Shown: piece after piece, positions 21,901 to 33,102 of the stretch | How positions within the stretch are numbered: the stretch's first letter is position 1 | Layout: every line of letters begins with the position of its first letter | NCBI RefSeq assembly: GCF_964355755.1 | Contig: NC_092672.1 | Span: 23,058,501-23,122,500 of the forward strand | DNA length: 64,000 bases | Direction of reading: 5' to 3' | From: Antedon mediterranea | Lineage: Eukaryota > Echinodermata > Crinoidea > Comatulida > Antedonidae | Program-made: the position numbers and the translations under genes | Notes under the pieces: generated by a model | What the model saw: the letters and a program-made list of their open reading frames with translations, nothing else | The model's database searches: none | What the model was told of the DNA's origin: nothing

Positions 21901-22247
21901 AGATGGATTCCGGGTCCCGGGTTTGGAGAAATATCACCACATTTAAGCAAGATAGCAAAGAGTAAGCCTTTCCCTCTAAGATCAAAAGTCCGGTGTATGT
22001 GGGACGTATTCTTCCTTGTTTGATAATTTCCGGAACTGTAAATATAGGCAGGCGATACAAAAATGACACTTGTTGCAGCGACCGCAAAGTTAGCGTTGGA
22101 ATGTTTGCACCTGGTAAAAATTGCTTTGCCTCTCTCTTCGGCGGTTGCGTTAAAAAATTGGTCAACAAGTTGAAAATGCTTCACATTGTTAATCAGAAGA
22201 ACAAGCACTGATGCATGGATAATAAAGGAAGCCATACTAAAAGTCAT
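18987..22247 (-). CDS. LINE polyprotein: 2A-like motif, endonuclease, reverse transcriptase
   Basis: An intact 1086-residue ORF starting at ATG (22245-22247). Residues 6-20 are strongly hydrophobic, like a signal peptide. GDISPNPGP at ~104-112 resembles the 2A ribosome-skipping motif (canonical D-V/I-E-x-N-P-G-P), with S in place of E. The APE endonuclease follows at once: FHLNVRS (~133-139), ICET (~161-164), SGGG (~190-193), GDFNINL (~267-273), SDHS (~333-336). The reverse transcriptase has NYRPISILS (~645-653), LLDVQKAFDSVNHD (~715-728), CGVPQGSLLGPLLF (~770-783) and the catalytic LYADDCAIF (~802-810). A C-terminal thumb and tail complete the protein. It is an L2/CR1/jockey-group enzyme; the exact clade is not fixed. 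Confidence 0.95.
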   Translation of the reverse strand: MTFSMASFIIHASVLVLLINNVKHFQLVDQFFNATAEERGKAIFTRCKHSNANFAVAATSVIFVSPAYIYSSGNYQTRKNTSHIHRTFDLRGKGLLFAILLKCGDISPNPGPGIHLNVEEDFNVFKEKGLHFFHLNVRSILPKMSELRLLAIKTNAAVISICETMLDNTVPDAELNIEGYNVFRRDRNRSGGGVCFFVKERLSIRERRDLDSESIESIWMEILLPRTRPIVVGSIYRPPSQSYKLFIDSFENILAAIRPDVEVIVLGDFNINLKNESASIYKMLETTLETFSFTHLIKEPTRITKYTSTVLDIIICNHSQKILQSGVIHVGISDHSLTFCTRKSLKYKFNQHKTIKIRSLKNYDVNIFNEQLTQSDWSPVLDSSDVDFAWCSFKKILLSLINRMAPLKQVRLKQKSEEWMTPEILSAIKERDSLLNKFKNNPNRPDLYDAFRKLRNRIQKDIKKAKSECFLNKVEVNKNNPNKLWKCLKDLGYKNKPQKGSTVSLDVNGNLCHNESEVSNYFNKYFANIASDLMKKLPSPSNLFSVGSNAFKNYYNSKIKHVSGFSLEEIDESLIEEELRNLNPSKSVGLDQIPAKFLRDGAPNIKIPITHIINLSIKYERIPSDFKLAKVTPLHKKNSRTEANNYRPISILSSVSKILEKVVYIQVSDYLERNQLIYDHQSGFRRSFSTDTCLIHLRDHLRVQMSNGLFTGMVLLDVQKAFDSVNHDILCKKLKYLGCRSIGWFQAYLSGRNQIVDIKGTKSNSIEIGCGVPQGSLLGPLLFLIYVNDLPSSIESDCKVVLYADDCAIFYSHKDPIAIQSKLQNNLVSCNNWLIDNQLSLHMGKTECILFGSKRRLSKVNEFYIDCFGTTINGSKSIKYLGIEIDQNVSGDVIARSVINKANGRLKFLYRQSSFLNSHCRKILSFALIQPMFDYSVCSWSSTVNKNLKSKLQTTQNKMVRFIKKLGPRSHVGQSQLNDVGMLKVQDRVEFLRVCHVFKIYNHCCPPYLCNRFIRISDSHNYNTRGCNFNFRIPTIKPMAHVTFFYNAIKEWNNLPINIKESQTVCCFKSKVKKYLQERSLALETI

Positions 22248-22489
22248 ATTGGAAGGTTATCTGTATGCCGTATCTGACCAGCAAAAAGATCGCGTTGCTC
22301 GAAAAATAGCTCGTGTTGAGCTCGTCTGTATCCGTCCACGTTACAAAATACAATTGTAAGCGTATCCACAATTCAATCAAATGGAATTCCAAGAATTCAG
22401 CAACCCAATGGTATATAAAATACCGATACAGTTAATGTTAAAAGTGAAAATAGAAACATCAAAAAACGATTCATCCGATAAAATAACAG

Positions 22490-22720
22490 AAAAGTTATCC
22501 ACCAAAAGGCTTCGTCGGAAAATGTTAATCTTTGGTTATGTACATTTTTTCCTGGTTTCAGGTGTGAGAAGTCAAATACGCTTACCTTGCTGAAACCGTA
22601 GACTAATAAAGCGTTGATTATCCACCAAATGGCTTCGTTGTGTAGTTGAAGTACTACGATGCGAAGAGAAAAACGCAATTAAAAGGCCATTAATCCACCA
22701 ATTGGTTTCGTTGTTTTACT
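22490..22720 (-). repeat. Internal repeats in LINE 5' UTR
   Basis: The words ATCCACCAAAAGGCTTCGT (~22497), ATCCACCAAATGGCTTCGT (~22619) and ATCCACCAATTGGTTTCGT (~22693) recur upstream of the ORF. Repeated 5' monomers in LINEs can be promoter units; that role here is inference. Confidence 0.6.
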
Positions 22721-22887
22721 TAGGCTTAGGGAGTGCCCCTGAGCCACCAATGCGAAGTGGTTAAAAATTCTGTTTGCCCCGGTATAGCCTAGACTGCTCG
22801 GGTACTTTTGAGGCCTAGAGAGAGGTCCGAGTGATGAGTTGAAAAACAAATAACAATATTATCAAGTTAAAGTTCAATACAATTTTT

Positions 22888-23010
22888 AGTCGCGTGGACG
22901 CGACTCTATAGTTCACTATGTCGGTTGGTCGGTCTGTCGGTCTGTCTGTCGGTCCGTCGGTCTGATATCACTATGCGTTTTAGCACGCGACTTATGGCTG
23001 TTGGCCTTGT
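22888..23010. mobile_element. Short GGTCGG-repeat element, copy 1
   Basis: About 120 bp beginning AGTCGCGTGGACGCGACTC, with a core CACTATGTCGGTTGGTCGG and several GGTC/TGTC tetramers, ending GCACGCGACTTATGGCTGTT and GGCCTTG. AGTCGCGTG and CACGCGACT are inverted ends. Copy 2 of duplication D lacks it (near 53272). Related copies lie at 36902-37004 and 58929-59036. Confidence 0.75.
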
Positions 23011-26000
23011 TTTCGTAATAGTCAAATGAATATAAAACAGAAAATATATGTAAGTTACACAATTTGTTTAAAAAGTAACATGAAAACATATAAAATAAAA
23101 TACATGATTAAAGGTATTATGACCATTACAGGAACCAGAACTTAAAATAAATAAATAAAATCAACAGAAATATAGAAAATAGCATATTATTTTCATCAGA
23201 AAAATTATTATATAAAAGTTTTTCTAATTAGAAACAATGGTTAAATGAAGACTATTCCACTTATATTTGAGGTAAAACATAATTTTTTGTTTAAAATAAT
23301 TGCTAAACTCTGCAATCCTCCAAAAAACATAGCAAACCTCATTTAAACAACAAAAAAGTGATTGAAAGTTGTGTACAACTCACTTGGTTTATCAATTAAC
23401 ATGTAAATATATTTTTGTTAAATACTTAAATTTGTAGTTAAGCATCATTTTTGGGTTTAAAAAATAATTTCTAAACCTTCACTCTTGAATTAGAGGGGGC
23501 GTAATCACCAGCCCAAACAATGTTACAGTACTGTATAAGTAAAACATTTTATTTTAATTTCTTTAGAATACTAATAAATTTAGATATTTTATTTGATAAA
23601 AATTGTTGGCAGCCAATAATCCAATTAAAAGACCAAGGAATGCTTCACTTATTAATTTTCCATTACAAAAATATAACAATTGTTGTGTGTAAGTTTATAT
23701 AAATACAATTTGTTTTAGCCGTATTAATTAATAATTGGTTTGTATTGAACCATTCACTAGCTTACTTAACTCTAAATTTAAAAAGTTTAACAATACATCA
23801 ATATTGATATAAAGTTGTATATAGCGAAACAACTTGAAAATATCATGGATAACAACATCAAAAGTTTTTTGATAAATCTAGAAAAGTACTTAATAAAATT
23901 AATTGTTTTTAAATGCAGTATTAACAGAATTAGAGAGTTCAAGAAAAGCATGACAAGTGGTATGGTATGCATACATATTTCAATATTTTTTTTTAAATGG
24001 TTAAAATTAAGATTGGTAAATATTAAAATATAAAGTACTGTATATCCGTTTTGAAATACAAGATTAACTTAAAATTGTAATATGATTAGGTAAATAACCC
24101 ATCATGAATGAATAATTAATGGCGTATGTGAGATGGCTTATAATTAAGGAGCAACCTTTTTAAGAATCATGCTCTAAACCTTTACTAGAATTCAAATTAC
24201 TAATTATATTAAGCACTTCTGTTTCAGATATAAATGAGAGGCTTTATGGGAGGTGGTAATTAAGAGATTAGGTCTTTGGTATTTTTATGTTAGAATTACA
24301 GAGTTTTACACATTTTTGAAAAATAATTTAATTACATTCTGGCTAATTATGTTTGTATCATAAAAATATTCATCATTAATTTGTTAAACATGAGGTGTAT
24401 TTTTACTTTCTTTACCGGGATTAATTACAGAATGTATTACTTCTCATTTGTTATGTTACATTTAATCTGATTGAATTTAGTTTTGTAGCATTTTTTTCTT
24501 TGAAATTTTACAGAGTGCAGTAATATTGTTGCTATACTTTTTATATCTTGAGATATTTGAAAATTTATGAATTTGTTAAAGTTTATGCTTATATTTACTA
24601 ACTTTGTTTAGATGGTGTAGGTAGAGTGGTGTCATCCATAGTTGTTTTAGTGTTTGGGTTTTTTTTCTTGAACTCCAAAAAGTATATAAAAAAATGTATC
24701 CAACATTTGAATTAACTGTATAGTTTAGACGAATCAGTTTGAGAAAGATCAAAGCAAAATGCCCCTATATCTCTATATGTGCGAAAAGGGTAAAAACCCC
24801 TTAATGCAGGCTACCGTTAGACCACCTCTGGGCCTAGTAAAATTGCAGTAATATTTAACCGTCACGGTCGTACTGTAAGCCTGATTTGTGTGAAGAGTCC
24901 ACGATATAAGGCCTGCTTACGCAGCGAAGCATTGATAAATTCGGGACATTTTACTTGATTGAGAAAGACTGTGGCAATTATTTTAGGCCAAATTATTAGA
25001 TTATATCAATATGTATTTTTTAGGTTAAATAATACAATGGAAGAATACGGGCAATAATAATAAAAATATAACAGATGTTGGTCCAAAGATTATTTAACTT
25101 GCTGTAACGTACGTAAGCCTAGGCCCTAGTTAGCATAGTTCTAGCGGGAATATCTTGTGGTGTGCGCGCCTGGTGCTAGCTCATAACAGCTTCTGATAAT
25201 TAAATTTGCGTCTATTTGTAGGCCTAATAGATTTTGTTTCTGTATAATGGCCATCACGATCGGGCAGTTTTAGCACGGAGTGGTGTTGGGCAAAAATATA
25301 GGTTTTATGCATCATAATAGAAACCAATAAAACTAAACGACGGACACACCAAACAACATCAGTAAACATGTGCGCGCATGGCATGTTTCGTCGGCAGTGC
25401 CCTCCATTTTTTTTTCTAAAAAAGTGCGACCTCTATTTTATGAAGACAGTAATCTTTAAATATTGCGCCTTTTCACTGTGGCCTTTCACACAGAAAATGG
25501 TAATGGCAATAATACCGGCTTGCTTACTGGGATATTGCCGCAATTCTATGTGAAAAGGGCTTAATTCAGTCTGAATGGTCAGGAACGTCAACCATAATCA
25601 ATTATTTTTTAAATAGGTAAATGATCAGAGATGTCTGAATTGTAATACCCGATAAAATATCAAAATTAGTAGGCCTATTGTTTGTTTAAAAATAATCAAT
25701 AAGTTCTGCATTAGTTTTTGTAATTCTCGTTGGTTTACAAATCGTAGGGAAAAAAGTACAATAGTTGATAAGATGATATAAAACAATTATTAAATAGATT
25801 ATGCTTATTAAATTTGATTAAAACAATTAATTTATAATAACCGCAAAATGTTTTATGTTATTTAGATTTCAGTTGACTTGTAAATAAAGCCAATTATAGA
25901 ATTCTTTTTTGTTTAATGACTTATAAAAAGCGAACCTCATATAGTTCTTTTGTCAATAATAAATCTGGTTATATTTTGTAATGAAAAAAATCAATAATTG

Positions 26001-28585
26001 TGTTCTGAAATGTTCATAACAGTTTTATTAAATAAATTATGCGTAAGACAAAGGTGGTGATTTGTTTAGAATTTCTGAATCATAAACTATCAATTGTACA
26101 TTGTACCTACTTACTGTAAGTCATGACCAACATATAGTATATATGTTTAAAGATTACCATTTTTAATCATTTTCCTTCATTAAATGCTTTTTCTGGATGT
26201 CGGCAGCCGGCATAAAAGTTTGTTGCCTTCATAGCCTTAGCTTTTCGAATTACAATAGATCTCTGCGGCTGCGCCTATAAATGATAATGTGTCTTAGGCA
26301 TACTGTAGATCTTTACCTTGATTTTTCCAGTTCAGTGTGCATTTTTCAATCAAAATATTATTTAAGCCAAGATCAGTTTTAAATATGTCCTTTACAAGTT
26401 TCATTGGATCTTTTCCTTGATGTCACCAAATCTTAGGCTGTAGCTTCTAGAATGCCTTTCAACTCGTAGCAATTCAGCTTCCATGTAGCTATTGTATCCT
26501 GATCCTGTTTAGATTTGATGTTTCACACATTCATGTCAAATTATCCGTTGTAGCTTTAAATTTATCCTTAAGTTTAACTTTGAAGTTCCATAACATTTCT
26601 GTTTAGCAATGCTTGTTAGCCTTGCTTTAGTGATGCTCTTTCCTTGTCAATCCTAGTATTTATCAGCTGCTAAGCTACCCATTTCACCACTCAATGCATT
26701 CATTCAACATTTTTTACTTGGATGGAGTACCCGAGTCTAGGACTCTCTCTTCTTCTCCATCTGGACACTACAGAGCCAACTTTCAAGTCCTACTAGTTCT
26801 TTACGCATTGTCTGCCAGCTCTGAAACATTGCATGCATATACTAGGGGAATAGGTGAATAAAGCTATAGAGAAAATGTTCATACTTCAATCGTCAATTAT
26901 GACGTCATAAACATGGTACCAATCGAAAAAAGTGCGATTTATAAAGTACTACTCCTCCCTTATTCATTGTAGTACTTCTGCTCCCGGAAATAGCAAAAAA
27001 TAACCGTATTTGGTAGCAAGGTTATTGATGTGTATGTGACGTTACATCCCGTCTTCTGACGTCATTACAGCTTCTTTTGCTGTAGGCCTACCCCGAGTAT
27101 CGCACATTCGTGCTTGTTTATTCATAGCATGTTCAGTAGGCTCAGTTTTTTTACCTATACTATGAATTTGTGTTTTTCTTGTATTCCTAGTTCGAGATAA
27201 AGCACTAATAATGTGTTATGAATACTCAGGCTTATATTCTTAGTAAAATGTAATGACTTTAGAATGATCAACTGTTGGGAATTAAATATTATGCAGAGCA
27301 AGTATGTCTTCACTCAGAGATGTCCATAGCACTTTAATTTTACTGTAAATAAGAATTTGAGTTCTCTACATTAAAGGTTATTCACATGACAGTATGTAAT
27401 ATATATAGGTAACTTTATTCCCCCCAAAAAAATTACAGTATGTAATAGTGATATGTAAAAGGAATTTAAATAATAAAGCATAATAATCAGAAATAGAAAA
27501 ATTTATTTAATTAATTCAAATTGTTCAATACAATTTAAAATATTTAAAATTCCTTGAGTATTATCACAAATAAATAATTATTTCAATTTGTAGCATTCAA
27601 AATACAGTAGGAGGGTTTGTTTATAATTTTATAATTATATTACTCGATGGGTAGGCACCCAAAAATTATTTTTTTTTACTCCATCTTTGGTATTGCATTC
27701 TTTAAAAATTTCTTTTTTTTTCAATGAGCTTGTCTGAATCTTCAACTCAGAACTGTCTGGTGTTTTCAATTCTCTTCTCCTTCTCCTTTTTTATTTGGAT
27801 ATATATCATATTTTGTATCATCTTCTTCCCAACTTTTTTATTATTTTTTTCTGGGAGCCTAGGCGTAAAGTTTTTAAACTTATATAGGTTTCCATCCACA
27901 CATACTATGTTTTTTATTGGCTATCACAAGTGTTTATATAATTATTATTTATGTATTTTTAATATATGTGAGGAGAACATTTATTGAATATTTATTGAAT
28001 ATTGAACAAATCAACTCACAAGTGTTTACATAATTATTATTTTATGTATTTTTGTGTATTTATTGAATATTGAATAAACAAATCAAAAATCAAATAAAAA
28101 AAAATCATAATATAATAATGTTGTGTATGCTAAAAATGCCTTAGTAAACATGTGAACTCACATGTTGTATACGAATACCATTGGGCTACTGGTTTAAATT
28201 TTGGTTTATATCTAGTAGGACTAATAATACAATTAATTTACATTACTAGAGTAAGCTAAGCTAGTGGCATGTTTTGAATTTAAAATGACCATTTTGATTA
28301 ACTGGCATATATACAGTAAATGAAAGTGTGAAACTATTGTTTAATAGTGAGTACGGTAGGTGTACTATTTAAATGTTATGATTTTCTAAAAACCAAATGA
28401 TGGTTACATCACCAATAGAGTTAGCCTAGGCATCTAGGCTTATAATAGGCCTACTAGACAATATGTGAAAAGGTAATTAAATAAAATACTTTTTGTCTTT
28501 TTCTATTTGGACATTGGAATCAATCATACATACATTTATATTTTTTTTTCTGTTACTTAGACATTTTTTCATTCATACTTCTTAA
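23011..28585. other. Duplicated AT-rich sequence without recognisable genes
   Basis: It matches 53278-56936, except for two stretches only here: 24525-26010 and 26708-27118. The first includes a small palindromic stretch at 25467-25560 (CCTTTTCAC ... GTGAAAAGG). No host coding sequence or RNA gene was recognised. Confidence 0.55.
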
Positions 28586-30416
28586 AGGATGTCACTGTAG
28601 TAATGTCTAATAAGTGCCTCTAAATTATTGAATGCACTTCCTAATGATATCACATGTACCCCGATCTCAAGGAATTGTTTTCTGTATTTTAAGTAAAAAA
28701 CCACATTTCATCAAATTACTAGTATATTTTAAATGATTATTGTCAGCCGTTTTTCATCTCCTCTGCCGCATATGGCTACTAAATTCCAATAATTACCATT
28801 TATATCGTTTAGTGTCTTTATGCTTCCTGTCCTGTTTGGTTTTTTTTGTACGTGTTTTGTTCTGCCTTTTTGTTATATTGTACATGGCTTGCCCGCCACA
28901 AGTAACTTCTAGTTTAGCTTCTTCTTTTTAGCTTTTAAAAAAAATTGTATATGTTTATTTTTTGAAGCAAAAGTATATTTTTTATTATTTTAATTCTTTA
29001 TTTTGGTCAAATGTTAACATTCTATTTTAAAGAATAATAAATCTTACTTGAAATGAAATGAATTTATAAATTATGGAACTATTAAGAAAGAAAACAAATA
29101 AAATAGTTTATTCATATCGATATTGCAAAATTATTTTACAACTCTTTATAGAGTATTGAAAAACTCATTGTATGTGTTATTTTTTTAATCCTTTAAATTG
29201 TATTAAGCTATTAATCAATTTTTCCTGTAGTAATCTTTTGTGGTCATTTTTAGATTTTCTTTTGCATATGTGTTATGCACACATTATGTTTGTGAACAAG
29301 CTCCATTACAAAAATGATTTTATTATTATTATTTTATTATAACTTATATTATCAAGGTTCTTTTATTTTTGAATGAATCCCAAAAGTTTGAGATCTGTCA
29401 GTCTTTATAGTGTAAAGCTGGGGTTAAGACAGAGCTAAAATCCTCTGGATAGGAAATAGGGTAGTATAAACTCTTGAGATGGTGAAAAATGTTTTGCAGA
29501 GCAAAGTTTTTAATGGATTTTTATTTTATGACCTCTCCCCCCCCCCCCCAACCCCCGATTACATCGTTCCTCTTGAGTTTATTTTGTAGTATAAATGAAG
29601 CATGGCCTCCTGAGCTCAATTTGATTTTTTCAAAGTTAAAATAATATAGATATGTAACAGGTTCGTACTACTAGCGTCGTAGCTTTATCGCGTAGTATTT
29701 TCCGGAGCTGCAGCACTGGCACAAACACAATAAAATCATCCACAGAGACAGTTCTTGGTTTGGAAAAGTTAAATTCTTTTATTGAAGCTAGTAAACCAGT
29801 CGGAAGGAGATATAACAAAAACAGTGTTACTATTTAAGATAACATCAGTGATCGTATCATTAACGACAGTATAGGATACTATTGCGTTGTGTCTAGTATA
29901 ACAATCAATCAACTATATTAACTATAGTAAAACAATTCTAAAATTAAGAGAGATAAAAATATAGATGCTTACCTAGTAACCAGTCGGAAGGAGATGAAAA
30001 CCTTCACTTTGGGCTAGGCACTAGTAAGTGTCATCCATTCCCAGTTGGGTACTATGACAATTTTTAACCGATGGTACATACATTTACCATAACGTTATTT
30101 CGTAGTTTACAGAACGATTGTATTGTAACTCGAGTCATACACATGTAATTATCAATTTAAAGTTCGGTTATACAAAAAAAGAAACTATTAAAAATGCAAA
30201 TCAATTAACAAAATCCCTTGTCCATTTATGAACTGACCCATACTGAAACATTATACACTAAATATTCATGACCATTTTCCCGCCACTTGGATGAGGTGAC
30301 TCATCTATTTATAGCATGGTCACTTATCATTCCAGCTTTTACTTTAATGGGTCCCACAAGGTTTCTCAGATTCAAGTCAGATTCAGCAGATAAATCATTC
30401 AAGTATTTGGGTATAA
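28586..30416. other. AT-rich stretch with a possible small - strand split ORF
   Basis: Mostly A/T-rich. A C-run lies at 29537-29549. On the - strand, 29640-29787 is open (SIKEFNFSKPRTVSVDDF...) after an AG, and an upstream segment ends at a GTAAGC donor at 29972. Both segments share CCTTCCGACTGG next to the junction. No homology was recognised. Confidence 0.35.
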
Positions 30417-31495
30417 GGCCCTGTTCAGACCCATGGCGTTATACCGTTTTAGCGTACAACGTTACTATCAAGGTCACGTTACAAACCGCAGAGAAAAAAA
30501 CGAGGTGTTCAGACCCATAGCGTACGATTATCGTTACAACGGAAGTACGTCATCCAGGTTGTTTCTAGTTGCATATTCATGTGCTCTTACCCACGTGTTT
30601 TCATCATTATTTCCACTGTATATAGGCCTAGATCTCAGCCCTACAATTATGACAAAATTTGCCGTAAATAAAACATACCTCAGCATTTATTTAAGAAAAA
30701 TATAGTAAAGCCAAATTTCTGTTTCTATTGTTTTTATTTTGTTTGTAGTAAAAAACATTTTCCCCAGGCTCTTGTGTTACGAAAATAAAGCAGGCCTCGT
30801 AATGATGAAGAAAAAAATGATTGTGATTAGTCTATCCAGTCCAGTCAAAGATATATATTCTTTGGTCCAGTCGGTTGAAAATAACCCTTAACTTGCTAAT
30901 AAAAGGGACAGCTCCCCTTGTTTGTTTACTGATTTTTTTAGGAGTTAGGGGGTTTTCAGCATTAAACTTGTCCAGTCTAGTCTGCCTTGTATGAATGAGT
31001 GACTTGATGTCCCAGGCTAGTTTTTAGCTTGAATGAAATACGTGAATGGCTCTAGGCCTAGCTAGGCCTAAAAGCGGATGGGATCGTAGTCCCTATGTTT
31101 AAATACAAGGTGCATGTATTTATGTCATTTGTTAGAAAATATAATGGTAATCAGTTGATAGTAGTTTGTAGCCTTTGTAACAGTTGTATTTGTAGTGTAG
31201 TTAGGCCTTATTTATTCTGGCCTTTTTGTTATTGAAATCCATCTCACACATTGACGATACAAAAGATGTCAGCCTAGGTCAAACCTTGTTTCGCGTCATA
31301 ACAGGAAACGTTCTGATTGGATACAACGTTGACTTACAGTAGCGTCGTACGCTAAAACGGTACTATCAACCGTTTTCCACTACAACGCTACAACCGTTGT
31401 ACGACGCGTTGTACGCTAATCCCCAACTGTTCAGACACACATTCTTTTAGCGTCGTACGCTAAAACGGTCTAACGCCATGGGTCTGAACAGGGCC
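30417..31495. mobile_element. Harbinger-like non-autonomous transposon
   Basis: Both ends begin GGCCCTGTTCAGACCCATGG and stay similar for about 43 bp of terminal inverted repeat with 2-3 differences. TAA flanks both sides (30414-30416, 31496-31498); a 3-bp TWA duplication is characteristic of PIF/Harbinger. GTTCAGACCCATAGCGTACG repeats inside the left end near 30509, and related words occur near the right end. No transposase or Myb-like ORF was recognised in the 1079 bp. Confidence 0.82.
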
Positions 31496-31498
31496 TAA

Positions 31499-32892
31499 GC
31501 ATACCTGTTACCCTGTTACATACTAAAAGGAAAATAATATGTGTTACTAAAGTCACGTATCCATGGTGATTGTGATGACAGGCCCAGACTCTATACTATA
31601 CCTGATATTACTATACTATCTGAATTAAATATTCAGCCAGTGTGCAAAAACTTCTGGATACTATTTAAGTTGATTATCAATGAAGCATTCCTATAATGCT
31701 AACACCTTTTTAATGTTTATATTATATAATGCTTTTTTTTATATACACATTATTATACATGGATAAAACATGCAATTGATTTAACATGTTAAATTGATTA
31801 TTCTAATTACAATTTTTGTTGTAGTGTGTAGTATTGATAAAATTGTTAGATTTTTGGTAGGCATGTTATTATGCATAGAAATCTTTTGAATTGCAATAAA
31901 TAAACACATGACCTTTGTGTACGACAATTAAAAAAAGCATTATAGTGAACAAAAACTATGATGCCAAGTTGGTGCTCTTGGCAGAAATTTGTTTAAGGAT
32001 TGTTGTATTTTCTTGAGAAATCAGTAGATCAGAAATATTTAAAAAACAATAAATAAAATGAAGTTGCAACAATTTGAATATCATTTATTAGTAGGAATGT
32101 ACAAAAGCCCTAAACTCATACTTACAGTGAGAGCTCACACATTTCATTTTACATACACATGCACTTGAAAATGAAAGTTACACAATGATGACACATTATC
32201 TTCAAAACAAATGTAAATGTACTTTACATTAATTGTTTCTCCACTTAACTGTTTTCCTAGTCACATATTATCATTTATTATATGGGACTGTTTTGTACTA
32301 CAATTCTTTATGCTGTTATCAAAATGACTTTATACTATACTGCAATATTTACATTGATCTTCTGTTCTGGTAAAGTAGACCCTATCATAGAGGCTTACAC
32401 TATGTATATCAAGGTCTACTCGCCCTAATTTGGCCAAAATTTTCGGCCAACATTTTCGGCCGCTATAAATGTATTGGCCACGAAACATTAATTACATTAC
32501 TCAAAATTTGCGCCACCTTAATTCTGTAGTATTTGTCCATAGTATTTCAAAAACGAATTCTGCTCATTATAATATTTTTAATTCATTTCCACGTCTGTTC
32601 ATAATTTGCCTCCAAATGTTAAAGATAGTCTAGTTTTTTCCCTTTCTTCATTTATATATTCACTTAAGAAAAACTTGCCTCAAATACCTGTCTGAACTCA
32701 ATGAAATGTGAAATGTTATTTTAAACTGTTTTTCTGTATTTAAGTTTATTTAATTTTTACACTTTAGGGGTGTCATACTTGATTTCATCGTTCACACCAA
32801 CAGTGGATTGAATGTAATGTTTAAATATTATCTACTCAACAAAAATATATTCCATTTGTATAATGTATAGTAATAAATTAATAAACCTTACA
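31499..32892. other. AT-rich non-coding stretch
   Basis: No element ends or exons recognised. TCTACTCGCCCTAATTTG at about 32422 also occurs near 1353. On the - strand an AATAAA lies near 32745, downstream of the possible exon at 32893-33085. Confidence 0.4.
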
Positions 32893-33085
32893 TTATGCTT
32901 TCTTTGCGAATCTAAATACCTTATAAAGTATGAATACACATGTGGTTGATAACCACAATAAAATAAAATATAGATAAATTGGCCAGACATGACATACATG
33001 TTCTTTTAATTCTAATTGGTACACATACTGGCCCACATCTTTCTGTTTCACTACACCATACTGGTCCTGCCAGTTGAATCTATTT
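32893..33085 (-). CDS. Possible terminal exon of an unidentified membrane protein
   Basis: On the - strand an acceptor GATTGCTCTGTAG at 33098-33086 is followed by 193 bp that stay open to a TAA at 32893. It enters in phase 2 (one base completes a codon). The 63 residues contain a polar part (NRFNWQDQYGVVKQKDVGQY...), then one hydrophobic segment of about 22 residues (VWPIYLYFILLWL...) and a short basic end (FRFAKKA). This is the layout of a type I membrane-protein tail. Codon use is balanced, with no stop and no repeat match in the window. I do not recognise the family. Other exons would lie at higher coordinates on the - strand and were not found, so it could also be a chance frame. Confidence 0.4.
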
Positions 33086-33102
33086 CTACAGAGCAATCTC
33101 AC

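Larger units (their letters stand above)
18736..22830 (-). mobile_element. Full-length LINE with verified empty site
   Basis: GTGATGA is found on both sides (18729-18735 and 22831-22837) and only once at the paralogous site near 53219-53225. The element is therefore 4095 bp, with its 3' end at low coordinates. The tail is a (TCAAA)n-type microsatellite (on + strand TTTGATTTGATTTGATTTGA, 18736-18765). It carries a long 5' UTR with internal repeats, one ORF (18987-22247) and a 3' UTR of about 220 bp. Length and intact ORF suggest a young copy. Confidence 0.92.
18310..28585 (+). repeat. Segmental duplication D, copy 1
   Basis: It matches 50385-56936 in the same orientation over several kb. Anchors include TTGTATACTGGCTTTTTC (18403), ATTATCAAGTTAAAGTTC (22858), GGCAGCCAATAATCCAATT (23607) and AATGCTTTTTCTGGATGTCG (26182). 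Copy 1 alone holds the SINE at 18451, the LINE at 18736 and the GGTCGG element at 22888, plus stretches 24525-26010 and 26708-27118 absent from copy 2. Copy 2 alone holds the Helitrons. No protein-coding sequence of host origin was recognised in it. Confidence 0.85.
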
